Assembly: GCF_003410055.1 (NCBI RefSeq)
Contig: NZ_QUZK01000025.1
Coordinates: 1 to 63,773, forward strand
DNA length: 63,773 nt
Direction of reading: 5' to 3'
From: Wenzhouxiangella sediminis
Lineage (GTDB): Bacteria; Pseudomonadota; Gammaproteobacteria; Xanthomonadales; Wenzhouxiangellaceae
A program made the position numbers and the translations under genes. Positions 1 through 7,872 of this stretch are shown here, one piece after another. Below the pieces are notes generated by a model that saw only the letters and a list, made by a program, of their open reading frames with translations, did not search any database and was not told where the DNA came from. The first letter of the stretch is position 1. Every line of letters begins with the position of its first letter.

Positions 1-258
1 AGGATCGGATTACCGATCACCTATGAGGATGGGCGGTTACACAGAAATCGGGACAGGCTCGCGGCTTGCCCTGCCGACGTTGGGTACTCCGAGTTTTGCT
101 GACCAATTCTTTCTTCCGTGTATTCCGTGAATTTCCGTGGTTCCCTTGTTTTCGTTTTCTTTGCGTCTTCGCGTCTTTGCGTTTTAAAGATTTTCAGCGT
201 TTTAAAGATTTTCGAGCCCGGAGTACACTCAACAGCCTGATCCTGCCGGAGAATTGTC
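1..258. other. Noncoding leader region with one repeat arm and a weak promoter
   Basis: No gene is supported here. From about 109 to 216 the region holds one arm of the dispersed AACGCAAAGACGC repeat in the TTGCGTCTTTGCGTTT orientation. Open frames crossing it translate to phrases such as LCVFASLRF, which are repeat translations and not proteins. A possible weak sigma70-like promoter for the amidohydrolase is TTTAAA (201-206), a 17-nt spacer and TACACT (224-229). Its -35 box would come from the repeat arm itself. The partner arm, if present, would lie left of the window. Confidence 0.5.
109..216. repeat. AACGCAAAGACGC-family repeat, single arm
   Basis: This arm contains the CCGTG-word block (ATTCCGTG, TTTCCGTGG at about 118-142), then TTTGCGTCTTCGCGTCTTTG and GCGTTTTAAAGATTTT, with a short duplication of GTTTTAAAGATTTTC. 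The word order matches the right arm of the paired elements at 1593-1815, 2393-2617 and 35503-35720. Only one arm is inside the window. Confidence 0.8.
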
Positions 259-1593
259 ATGCGTGCAGTCGTTGCTGCCCTGTTGCTGGCCCTGGCCCTG
301 GGGACGCGGGCCGAGTCGATTGTTTTCGAGAACGTGCGCCTGGTGAATGTCTCCAGCGGCGAGGTGTCGCAGCCGATGCGGCTCGGTGTTCGCGACGGGT
401 TCATCGTGGACGCCGATTCGATCGAGGTGGCCGATGCCGACGCCGTTGTCGAAACCGCCGGCTACCTGATTCCCGGGCTGGCGGAAATGCACGCCCATGT
501 ACCGCCGATGCGGGCCGGCGACCAGGCGGTGCACGACACCCTGATGCTGTGGCTGGCCCACGGCATCACCACCATCCGCGGCATGCTCGGCGAGCCGGGC
601 CACCTGACGCTTCGCCAGCAGCTCGCCGACGGCGAGGTGGCGGGCCCGCGCCTGATCACATCCGGCCCGTCGTTCAACGGCGGTTCGGTGTCCTCGGCCG
701 AAGCGGCGCGCCGCATGGCGCTTGCCCAGCACGAGGCCGGCTACGACCTGCTCAAGCTCCACCCCGGCCTGTGGCCGCAGGCCTTCGAGGCCATCGCTCA
801 AACCGCCGACCGGCTGGGCATCGACTACTCCGGCCACGTCTCGGTGGCGGTGGGGCTCGACCGGGTGTTCGCCTCGAAGCAGGGCACGATCGACCACCTC
901 GACGGCTACGCCCAGCTGATGGTGCCGCAGGACCATGAGCTTTACGGCACCGACCCCGGCCTGTTCGGCGTCAACCTGATCGACGGCATGGACGAAGACC
1001 GGATTTCCGACCTGGCGCAGCGCACCGCCGAGGCGGGCGTGGCCAACGTGCCCACGCAGAGCCTGGTGGAGAACTGGGCCACCGGCGATATCGAGGCCAT
1101 CATGCAGCGCGAGGCCATGCGCTGGATTCCGGCCGACACGAAGGCGCGCTGGCGCGAGCAGGTCGCCCGGCTGCGCGAGAGCTACGAGTCCGGCGAGGAC
1201 GCGCAACGCTACGTCGAGCTGCGCCGCCGGCTGATCCGCGAACTGAACGACGCCGGCGCCCTCATCCTGGCCGGCGCCGACTCGCCGCAGATCCTGAGCG
1301 TGCCGGGCGATGCCATCCACCATGAATTGAAGATCTACGCCGAATCGGGCCTGACCCCGGCCGAGGCCCTGGCCACGGCGACGATCAACGTGGCCGACTA
1401 CATCGGCGAGACCAACCGCGCCTGCCTGGAGGCCGGCTGCGTGGCCGACCTGGTGCTGCTCGAGAACAATCCGCTGGAGGACATCGACAATACCCGCTCG
1501 ATCCTCGGCGTGATGCGCGCCGGGGAATGGTACGACCGGGAGCGACTCGACACCGCGCTGGACGAGATCGCTGCGCGGGCGGGTGACGGCTGA
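259..1593 (+). CDS. Secreted metal-dependent amidohydrolase
   Basis: This is an amidohydrolase-superfamily hydrolase of the imidazolonepropionase-like branch; the substrate is unknown. Residues 1-18 form a signal peptide, so the enzyme is probably periplasmic. The metal site is readable: H78 and H80 in EMHAHV, K166 in LLKLHPG (candidate carbamylated lysine), H193, H213 and D341 in LAGADSP. The C-terminal block around 396-410 (ADLVLLENNPLEDI) is the usual composite-domain return. At 444 aa it has normal family length. ATG at 259 has GGAG 7 nt upstream. Related members often act on acyl-amino acids, dipeptides or organophosphates, but nothing here decides between them. A second, related enzyme is encoded at 35735-37027. 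Confidence 0.85.
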   Translation: MRAVVAALLLALALGTRAESIVFENVRLVNVSSGEVSQPMRLGVRDGFIVDADSIEVADADAVVETAGYLIPGLAEMHAHVPPMRAGDQAVHDTLMLWLAHGITTIRGMLGEPGHLTLRQQLADGEVAGPRLITSGPSFNGGSVSSAEAARRMALAQHEAGYDLLKLHPGLWPQAFEAIAQTADRLGIDYSGHVSVAVGLDRVFASKQGTIDHLDGYAQLMVPQDHELYGTDPGLFGVNLIDGMDEDRISDLAQRTAEAGVANVPTQSLVENWATGDIEAIMQREAMRWIPADTKARWREQVARLRESYESGEDAQRYVELRRRLIRELNDAGALILAGADSPQILSVPGDAIHHELKIYAESGLTPAEALATATINVADYIGETNRACLEAGCVADLVLLENNPLEDIDNTRSILGVMRAGEWYDRERLDTALDEIAARAGDG

Positions 1594-1815
1594 AAATCAA
1601 AATCTTTTGAACGCAAAGACGCTAAGACGCCAAGAAAGACATCACAACAACAGAAAGATCAAAGCTTGGAAAGCACGGAACACACGGATATTGACGGAAG
1701 AACTCGATAGTTCATCACCCCCGTGCAAGGGAAGCCTATTCAGTGATTTCCGTGTTTTCCATGGTTCCCGGGTTTATCTTGCTTTGCGTCTTTGCGTCTT
1801 TGCGTTTTCAGGAAT
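1593..1815. repeat. Paired inverted repeat of the AACGCAAAGACGC family
   Basis: The left arm (about 1593-1690) reads AAAATCTTTTGAACGCAAAG, ACGCTAAGACGCCAAGAAAG and later CACGGAACACACGGA. The right arm (about 1741-1812) is the inverse: TTCCGTGTTTTCC, then TTGCGTCTTTGCGTCTTTGC and GTTTTC. About 50 bp of unrelated sequence separates the arms. The element fills the whole gap between the amidohydrolase stop and the amidase start, and begins at the last base of the upstream stop codon. Confidence 0.85.
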
Positions 1816-1825
1816 TTCTTGCTCG

Positions 1826-2404
1826 ATGACCACGACCATGCCGAATGCTGACTACAACCCGCTGAGCTACGTCGATCGGCTCGACGAGCGCGACGTCGAC
1901 TCGATCGAGCTGGTGGTGATTCACGCCACCGAGTTGCCGGACCTGGAAACGGCGCGGGAGTACGGCGAGCGGATTCATTACCGGAACTCGCAGACGGGCA
2001 ACAGCGGGCACTTCTACATCGACCGCGACGGATCGGTGGAGCAGTGGGTGCCGCTCGAGCGCGTGGCGCATCACGTGCGCGGCTACAACAAGAAAAGCAT
2101 CGGCATCGAACTGGTCAACCGCGGCCGCTGGCCCGACTGGCTGCACAGCCGCCGGCAGGACTGGCCCGAGGACTACAGCGAGGCGCAGATCGAGGCCCTG
2201 GCCGAGTTGTTGCATAAGCTCAAGACCCGGCTACCCAACCTGGACTACATCGCCGGCCACGACGAACTCGACCCCGGCGTGGTCGACGCCAGCGACAACC
2301 CCGCCATCAAGGTCCGCCGCAAGGTCGACCCCGGGCCGCTGTTTCCCTGGGGCGAAATCGAAGCGGTGGTCGATCTGAAGCGCTCTGGGACGAAAATTCT
2401 TTGA
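1826..2404 (+). CDS. AmpD-family N-acetylmuramoyl-L-alanine amidase
   Basis: A zinc amidase of the Amidase_2/AmpD fold, which cleaves the bond between N-acetylmuramic acid and L-alanine in muropeptides. Zinc ligands fit H33 (LVVIHATE), H145 (AGHDELDPG) and D168 (KVDPGPLFPW); E95 in IGIELVN is the likely catalytic acid. At 192 aa it matches AmpD (about 185 aa). There is no signal peptide, so a cytoplasmic role in wall recycling is likely. The frame is open upstream to 1583, but that extension is translated repeat; ATG at 1826 is the first start giving the conserved fold. A second Met at codon 5 is possible. The final codons and stop lie inside the next repeat arm. ampE, adjacent to ampD in enterics, is 35 kb away at 37093. 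Confidence 0.85.
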   Translation: MTTTMPNADYNPLSYVDRLDERDVDSIELVVIHATELPDLETAREYGERIHYRNSQTGNSGHFYIDRDGSVEQWVPLERVAHHVRGYNKKSIGIELVNRGRWPDWLHSRRQDWPEDYSEAQIEALAELLHKLKTRLPNLDYIAGHDELDPGVVDASDNPAIKVRRKVDPGPLFPWGEIEAVVDLKRSGTKIL

Positions 2405-2617
2405 AACGCAAAGACGCGAAGACGCAAAGAATAAAAAAAACAGTTGAAAACCACAGAGAATATGGACCTCAACAAAGGAGGCCTTCCTATGGAGGGCGAT
2501 TATTCCTTAAGCGCTCTCTTTGGCCTCCGTGGAATTCGTGCCTTTCGTCGTTAGTGATTCTTCTTCTTGAATGTCTTTCTTTGCGTCTTAGCGTCTTTGC
2601 GTTTCAAAGGTTTTAAA
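2393..2617. repeat. Paired inverted repeat between convergent genes
   Basis: The left arm (2393-2430) has TTTGAAACGCAAAGACGC then AAGACGCAAAGA. The right arm (2574-2617) is its reverse complement with a single mismatch between those two blocks. The arms could pair over about 30 bp, closing a loop of about 145 nt. The left arm supplies the stop codon of the amidase gene, and the right arm ends a few bases before the pepN stop, so the element spans the whole convergent junction. No U-tract typical of an intrinsic terminator follows either arm. Confidence 0.88.
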
Positions 2618-2622
2618 AAGGA

Positions 2623-5271
2623 CTAACCCCCACTGCGATCCTTGAGCGCCGCGGTGACGATTTCTTCGATGTCGGGGGAGAGGCCCTTCTTGGCCGCCAG
2701 CTTCTGGAGTTGTTCCTTCATCATCGCCGAGCGCTTGTCGTCGTAGGCGCGCCAGCGGTTGAAGCTGGTCGCCAGGCGGGCGCCGACCTGGGGGTTGATG
2801 TCGTCGAGCTTGTCGAGCACTTCGCCGACCAGCTTGTAGCCGGCGCCGTCTGCGCGGTGGAAGGCGACCGGGTTCATCATGGCGAAGGCGCCGATGAGCG
2901 AGCGCACCTTGTTCGGGTTGTTGAGCCGGAAGGCGGCGTGGTCCATCAGGCGGCGCACATCGTCGACCGCGCGCTCGTCCGAGCGCGTGGCCTGCACGGC
3001 GAACCACTTGTCCATCACCAGCTGATCGTCGGCGAAGCGCTGCTCGAAATCGGCCAGCGCGTCCTGCGCCCCTTCCAGTTCGTGATGCACCAGGGTGCGG
3101 AAGGCGGCGAGGCGGTCGGTCATGTTGTCGGCGCCGTCGTAGTGCTTCGAGGCCCATTCCGCGGCGTCGTCGCAGCCGCCGGAGGCCAGCAGGCCGAGCG
3201 CGACGTTGCGCAGGCGGCGGCGAGCGGCGTCCGGGCCTTCCGAGGACCATTCGCCGGTCGGCGCCAGGGTGTCGAAACGTTCCCGCAGCGCGTTCTCGAG
3301 GCGCCGGCCCAGCAGACCGAGCAGCTCGACGCGTGCGGCATGAATGGCCTCGATGTCGACCGGGTCGCGGTCCTGCGCCAGCTCGCCGACGGACGGCAGG
3401 CTGAGGAGTTCGGCGGCCAGGGCCGGATCCTCGCCGGAACCGTCGAGCACGGCAGCCCAGGCCTCGATCAGGAGCTCGGCGTCGTGCTCGTCGCGGCCCT
3501 CGATCAGGTCGCCGAGCACGCGCTCGCTCAAGCGGCGCATGGCGCGCCAGCGGCTGAAGGGATCGCTGTCGAAGCCGGCCAGGCGGGCCAGGTCGCGGCT
3601 GGACCAGTCGTAGTCGAGCTTGACCGGTGCGGAGTAGTCGCGCAGCAGCGACGGCAGGGCGTCGGCCGGCAGGTCGCGGAAGCGGTATTCGGCCTTCTCG
3701 TCGGTAAGCACCAGCAGGCGGGTTTCCGGTCCCGCTTCGCTCTCGCCGGACAGGGTGACCGGCAAGGGCCGGTTGTCGGTGTCGAGGAAGCCGACCTTGA
3801 CCGGGATCATCAGGGCGCCGATGTTGCGGTTGTCGGGATGCTCGGGCAGGCGTTGGGCCAGTTCCAGTACGAGCTCGCCGGCGGATTCGTCGTAGCGCGT
3901 GCTCGCCTCGACGGTGGGCGTGCCAACCTGTCGGTACCAGCGCTCGAACTGTTCGAGGTCTGCGTCGTTGGCGTCGGCCATGGCGCGGCGGAAGTCGTCG
4001 CAGGTCACCGCCTGGCCGTCGTGGCGCTCGAAGTAGAGGTCCATGCCGCGGCGGAAGCCGTCGCGGCCGAGCAGGGTCTCGTACATGCGCACCACCTGCG
4101 CGCCCTTCTCGTAGACGGTGGCGGTGTAGAAGTTGTTGATCTCGACGTAGCGTTCGGGGCGAACCGGGTGCGCCATCGGCCCGGCGTCCTCGGGAAACTG
4201 ACGCGCCATCAGGTCGGAGACGTCCTGAATGCGCTTGACGCCCGGCGAGCGCATGTCGGCCGTGAATTCCTGGTCGCGAAAGACGGTCAGCCCCTCCTTG
4301 AGGGTGAGCTGGAACCAGTCGCGGCAGGTGACGCGGTTGCCCGTCCAGTTGTGGAAGTACTCGTGGGCGATGACCGACTCGATGGCCTCGTAGTCGGCAT
4401 CGGTGGCCGTTTCACGATCGGCCAGCACGTAGCGGGCGTTGAAGATGTTGAGACTCTTGTTCTCCATCGCGCCCATGTTGAAGTCGTGGGTGGCGACCAC
4501 GTGGAAGACGTCCAGGTCGTACTCGAGCCCGAAGCGTTCCTCGTCCCAGGCCATGGACTTCTTCAGGCTTTCCATGGCGTGGTCGAGCTGGCCGATGTTC
4601 TCCGGCTCGGAGTAGAACTTGAGCGCGACCTCGCGGCCCGAGCGCGTGGTGAAGGTGTCGGCCAGCTCCGAGAGCTCGCCGGCGACGATGGCGAACAGGT
4701 AGCTGGGCTTGGGGAAGGGGTCGTTCCAGACGGCGAAGTGGCGGCCGTCGTCGAGTTCGCCCGTTTCCATGCAGTTGCCGTTGGACAGCAGCACCGGGAA
4801 GCGCTCGCGGTCGCCGGCCAGGCGCACGCGGTAGGTGGCCATGACGTCGGGACGGTCGGGGAACCAGGTGATCTTGCGGAAACCCTCGGCCTCGCACTGG
4901 GTGAGCAGCATCGCACCCGACTTGTACAGGCCCTCGAGCGCGGTGTTGCGCTCGGGATGGACGACCACTTCGGTGGTCACCTCGGCGCGTTCGGGCACGC
5001 CCTCGACCACCAGGGTCTCATCGGCGCCGCGCTCGTCGAACTTCGCCGGCTCGCCGTCGATTTCGACGCGCTTCGTCTCGAGACCGGCGCCGGACAGGGT
5101 CAGGGGTTCGGCATCGACTTCCGGGTTGCGGCGAACGCTCATGCGGCTCGTCACGCGGGTTTCGGTGGCGTCCAGGTCGAATTCGAGTTCGACGTGATCG
5201 ACCCACCAGGCCGGCGGCCGGTATTCCTGGCGCAGGACGGGGGTGCGGGGCTGGTCACCACGTGCGGACAT
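2623..5271 (-). CDS. pepN: Aminopeptidase N (M1 metallopeptidase)
   Basis: A broad-specificity zinc aminopeptidase that removes N-terminal residues during cytoplasmic peptide turnover. The exopeptidase motif GAMEN is at residues 267-271 and the zinc motif HEYFH at 303-307, with the third ligand E326 after the expected 18 residues. The length of 882 aa compares with 870 aa for E. coli PepN, and the C-terminal DUF3458-like helical region is complete. ATG at 5271 has AGGAG about 7 nt upstream; the longer open frame beyond it is antisense to the divergent dehydratase gene. A perfect TATAAT lies at 5303-5308 on this strand. Confidence 0.97.
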   Translation of the reverse strand: MSARGDQPRTPVLRQEYRPPAWWVDHVELEFDLDATETRVTSRMSVRRNPEVDAEPLTLSGAGLETKRVEIDGEPAKFDERGADETLVVEGVPERAEVTTEVVVHPERNTALEGLYKSGAMLLTQCEAEGFRKITWFPDRPDVMATYRVRLAGDRERFPVLLSNGNCMETGELDDGRHFAVWNDPFPKPSYLFAIVAGELSELADTFTTRSGREVALKFYSEPENIGQLDHAMESLKKSMAWDEERFGLEYDLDVFHVVATHDFNMGAMENKSLNIFNARYVLADRETATDADYEAIESVIAHEYFHNWTGNRVTCRDWFQLTLKEGLTVFRDQEFTADMRSPGVKRIQDVSDLMARQFPEDAGPMAHPVRPERYVEINNFYTATVYEKGAQVVRMYETLLGRDGFRRGMDLYFERHDGQAVTCDDFRRAMADANDADLEQFERWYRQVGTPTVEASTRYDESAGELVLELAQRLPEHPDNRNIGALMIPVKVGFLDTDNRPLPVTLSGESEAGPETRLLVLTDEKAEYRFRDLPADALPSLLRDYSAPVKLDYDWSSRDLARLAGFDSDPFSRWRAMRRLSERVLGDLIEGRDEHDAELLIEAWAAVLDGSGEDPALAAELLSLPSVGELAQDRDPVDIEAIHAARVELLGLLGRRLENALRERFDTLAPTGEWSSEGPDAARRRLRNVALGLLASGGCDDAAEWASKHYDGADNMTDRLAAFRTLVHHELEGAQDALADFEQRFADDQLVMDKWFAVQATRSDERAVDDVRRLMDHAAFRLNNPNKVRSLIGAFAMMNPVAFHRADGAGYKLVGEVLDKLDDINPQVGARLATSFNRWRAYDDKRSAMMKEQLQKLAAKKGLSPDIEEIVTAALKDRSGG

Positions 5272-5302
5272 GAGCGAACTCCTGGTAAAGACAAGGCCAA
5301 GT

Positions 5303-5308
5303 ATTATA
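5303..5308 (-). promoter_or_regulatory. Probable -10 box for pepN
   Basis: The leftward strand reads TATAAT here, about 32 nt upstream of the pepN start. No good -35 hexamer occurs at 16-18 nt, so only the -10 is supported. It lies just before the divergent dehydratase start codon, so both genes must initiate within about 40 bp. Confidence 0.35.
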
Positions 5309-5313
5309 GGCGG

Positions 5314-6288
5314 ATGCCTGTGGAATCCCTGCTCAAGCCCGAAGACATCCTCCGCGCCCGGGAGCGGATTCGGCCGATGGTCCTCGAGACCCCGGTCATG
5401 ACATCCGATGTGCTTGATGAGTTGACGGGCGCGAGCCTGTTTTTCAAGTGCGAGCACCTGCAGCGCACCGGCTCGTTCAAGCTGCGCGGCGCCAGTCACG
5501 CCGTCTCGCTGCTCGCCGACGACTGCCCCGGGGTGGCCACCCACTCCTCGGGCAATCACGGCGCTGCCCTGGCCAGCGCGGCATCCAGGCGCGGATTCCG
5601 CGCCGAGGTCGTGGTGCCCGAGGGCGCCGTGGCCGACAAGGTCGACAACATCCGCCGCCACGGCGGCAGGGTCCACTTCTGCGAGCCGACCCAGGCCGGC
5701 CGCGAAGCGGCGTTGGCGCAGCTGGTCGAGGCGGGCCTGGAACCGGTGCCGCCCTACGACGACGACCGCATCATCGCCGGCCAGGGCAGCGCGGCGCTCG
5801 AGTTGATGGAGCAAGTCGCCGACCTGGACTGCATCGTCGCCCCGGTCGGGGGCGGCGGACTGCTCGCGGGGACCGCGCTGGCCGCGCTGACCGCCGGACG
5901 CCCGCCGGAAGTGATCGGCGTGGAACCCGCCGGCGCCGACGACACGGCGCGCTCCCTGGCCGCCGGCCGGCGGGTCGACGACCACCACCCCGACACCATC
6001 GCCGACGGCCTGCGGGCGCTCGTGGGCGAGCGCAATCTCGGACTGATCCGGCGCCACGTAGCGACCGTGCTGACCGTCTCCGAGGCGCAGATCCTCACCG
6101 CCATGGAACTGATCTGGGCCCGGCTCAAGCAGACCGCGGAGCCGTCGGGAGCGGTCGCCCTCGCCGGCATGCTGGCTGATCCGGGGCGATTTTCGGGACG
6201 CCGCGTGGGCGTGATGATCAGCGGGGGCAACCTGGATGTCGCTGCACGCCTGGCCGGCCTGGCCGGGACACCGTCGCGCCCGGCTTGA
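5314..6288 (+). CDS. Threonine/serine dehydratase-like PLP enzyme
   Basis: A fold-type II PLP enzyme of the threonine ammonia-lyase/serine racemase group. K56 in GSFKLRGA is the Schiff-base lysine. The substrate loop SSGNHG, the phosphate-binding GGGGLLAG and the late SGGN motif are all present. At 324 aa it lacks the C-terminal regulatory domain of biosynthetic IlvA, so it resembles catabolic TdcB or serine/threonine dehydratases and racemases, which sequence motifs alone do not separate. The chosen ATG at 5314 has only a weak GGCGG next to it; GTG at 5320 is an alternative. It is divergent from pepN by 42 bp. Confidence 0.88.
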   Translation: MPVESLLKPEDILRARERIRPMVLETPVMTSDVLDELTGASLFFKCEHLQRTGSFKLRGASHAVSLLADDCPGVATHSSGNHGAALASAASRRGFRAEVVVPEGAVADKVDNIRRHGGRVHFCEPTQAGREAALAQLVEAGLEPVPPYDDDRIIAGQGSAALELMEQVADLDCIVAPVGGGGLLAGTALAALTAGRPPEVIGVEPAGADDTARSLAAGRRVDDHHPDTIADGLRALVGERNLGLIRRHVATVLTVSEAQILTAMELIWARLKQTAEPSGAVALAGMLADPGRFSGRRVGVMISGGNLDVAARLAGLAGTPSRPA

Positions 6289-6362
6289 CGCAAGTCCACA
6301 CAGAGTGACCCGCACGCTGGTATGCTGGCGCCCCTTGAACTCGACTGGGGAGTCTTGCCCGC

Positions 6363-6839
6363 ATGGAATTGTGGCTTTTGCGTCACGCGCGCGCCCGCTC
6401 GGCCGCGGCTGACGAGAAGGACGAGGATCGTCCGCTGGCCGACTCGGGCCTGCAAACCGCAAGAAAACTGGGCGAATGGATTCGCGAGTCCGGCCAGGAC
6501 GTGCCGTCGACCGTTCGCGTTTCTCCCTCCGTGCGTACCCGCGAGACCGCCCGCCTGATGCTCGACGGCCTCGAGGCGCCCGAGCAGGTGGTGGAAGCGG
6601 CGCTGTGGGACGCGCTCGAGGAAGACCTCATCGGCGTGCTCCAGAAGCACCAGCAAGCCGATTCACTGTTGCTGGTCGGTCACAACCCGGGCTTCGAGTG
6701 GCTGGTGCAGTGGCTGACCAACCAGCGGCCCAGGCTGGGGATCCAGCCCGGCACCCTGGTGATCATCGACGCCGACATGCCGCCCGCGCCGGGCTGCGGC
6801 CGGATCCGCAAGCTGATTCAGCCCAGCGACCTGACGTAG
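6363..6839 (+). CDS. sixA: Phosphohistidine phosphatase SixA
   Basis: A small histidine-phosphatase-superfamily enzyme. The N-terminus MELWLLRHARAR carries the RH catalytic signature with H8, and the second active-site histidine lies in LLVGHNPGFEWL. At 158 aa it is the size of E. coli SixA (161 aa), which removes phosphate from phosphohistidine in phosphotransfer proteins. Its 3' end overlaps the convergent fRMsr gene by 22 bp, so the tail-to-tail transcripts are complementary there. Confidence 0.9.
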   Translation: MELWLLRHARARSAAADEKDEDRPLADSGLQTARKLGEWIRESGQDVPSTVRVSPSVRTRETARLMLDGLEAPEQVVEAALWDALEEDLIGVLQKHQQADSLLLVGHNPGFEWLVQWLTNQRPRLGIQPGTLVIIDADMPPAPGCGRIRKLIQPSDLT

Positions 6840-7270
6840 ATCTCCGCCAGTTTTTCCAGCCCGCGCTGGTCGGCCTCGTCGAAGCGGCCCTCGCGCGGAC
6901 TGTCGATGTCGAGCACGCCGATGACCTGGCCGTCGACGACCAGCGGCACCACCACTTCCGAGCGCGAAACCGGATCGCAGGCGATGTGCCCCTCGAAGGC
7001 GTGTACGTCTTCGACGCGCTGGGTGGCGCGCGTGACCGCGGCGGTTCCGCACACGCCCTTACCCATCTCGATGCGCACGCAGGCGGGCTTGCCCTGGAAT
7101 GGGCCGACGATGAGTTCGTCGCCCTCCAGGAAGTAGAACCCGGCCCAGTTGACCTCCGGCAGGGCATCAAAAATCAGCGCGCTGAGGTTGGCGGCGTTGG
7201 CGATGCGGTGCTTCTGCCCGGAAAGCAGCCCTTCGGCCTGCTGGGCGAGTTCGTCGTAGTCGACGCTCAT
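6818..7270 (-). CDS. msrC: Free methionine-(R)-sulfoxide reductase (GAF domain)
   Basis: A single GAF-domain enzyme that reduces free methionine-R-sulfoxide. The three redox cysteines are present with family spacing: C64 (KPACVR), C74 (GKGVCG) and C98 (GHIACD), offsets 10 and 24 as in the E. coli enzyme (C84/C94/C118). The length is 150 aa. ATG at 7270 overlaps the stop of the upstream methyltransferase in an ATGA, which fixes the start. It is the last gene of a leftward four-gene run, hutG-hutF-methyltransferase-msrC. Confidence 0.92.
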   Translation of the reverse strand: MSVDYDELAQQAEGLLSGQKHRIANAANLSALIFDALPEVNWAGFYFLEGDELIVGPFQGKPACVRIEMGKGVCGTAAVTRATQRVEDVHAFEGHIACDPVSRSEVVVPLVVDGQVIGVLDIDSPREGRFDEADQRGLEKLAEIYVRSLG

Positions 7271-7872
7271 GGGATTCTCCTGAAGATCAGAATTCGGTTG
7301 TTGGCGGGCATGGCGATTTCGGCCTCGGCCGTCCACCCGAGAGATTCGGCCTCGCAGCGCAGTTTCAAGACGTCGCGGATGCCCATGGCGGGGTCGCGTC
7401 GCCGCAGGTCTTCATCGAAGCGTCGGTTGCTCTCGGCGTCGAAGCGCTCGCCGTCGCGGAAGGGCCCGTAGATCACCAGCAGGCCGCCGGGGCGGACGCG
7501 CTCGGCCGAGCGCCGCAGCAAGGCCGGGGTATGGCCCCAGGGCATGATGTGCAGGGTGTTGGCCGTGTAGACCGCGTCCCAGGGACCCTCGGGCCATTGC
7601 TCCCTGGCCGTGACATCCAGCGCCAGCGGCTCCGGTAGGCCCGGGGCCTCGGCCTCGAGCCGCGCGCGAATGCCGTCGAGATGTTCCGGCCGGTCCGTGG
7701 CCTGCCAGGCCAGGTCCGGAAGGAGACCATGGAACCAGGCGGCGTGCTGGCCCGTTCCGGCGCCGATCTCGAGCACGCGCGCATCGGGAGCCAGCCAGCG
7801 AAGCAGCACCTCGCCGATCGGCCCGCGGTTGCGTTCGGCCGCCGGGGAATGCGTCAGTCCGGCTCGCGTCAT
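7267..7872 (-). CDS. DUF938-type SAM-dependent methyltransferase
   Basis: A class I methyltransferase-fold protein of 201 aa, of the DUF938 type. The AdoMet loop VLEIGAGTGQHAAWF lies at about 33-47, and the family-typical ANTLHIMPW follows at about 105-113. The N-terminal segment SPAAERNRGPI is also characteristic. Its substrate is unknown. It overlaps both neighbours by ATGA, so it is translated together with hutF and msrC, but that does not reveal its target. Confidence 0.85.
   Translation of the reverse strand: MTRAGLTHSPAAERNRGPIGEVLLRWLAPDARVLEIGAGTGQHAAWFHGLLPDLAWQATDRPEHLDGIRARLEAEAPGLPEPLALDVTAREQWPEGPWDAVYTANTLHIMPWGHTPALLRRSAERVRPGGLLVIYGPFRDGERFDAESNRRFDEDLRRRDPAMGIRDVLKLRCEAESLGWTAEAEIAMPANNRILIFRRIP

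Noticed and set aside
66-938. Rightward frame starting in the left-edge repeat
   Set aside because: Its first 35 residues are translated repeat and the rest is an out-of-frame, Arg-rich reading of the amidohydrolase gene.
1583-1825. N-terminal extension of the AmpD-like amidase
   Set aside because: The extension is entirely repeat-derived (phrase LALRLCVFAF) and is not part of the amidase fold.
1593-2617. CRISPR array
   Set aside because: The repeated words are arms of separate inverted repeats. There is no regular direct repeat-spacer periodicity and no cas gene.
2710-5260. Very long rightward open frame antisense to pepN
   Set aside because: It is a high-GC antisense shadow with Val/Gly/His-rich composition. 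Only its last part (5314-6288) is a real gene with its own start.
6818-6839. Frameshift or misassembly at the sixA/msrC overlap
   Set aside because: Both proteins have full normal length and intact C-termini, so the 22-bp tail-to-tail overlap is genuine.
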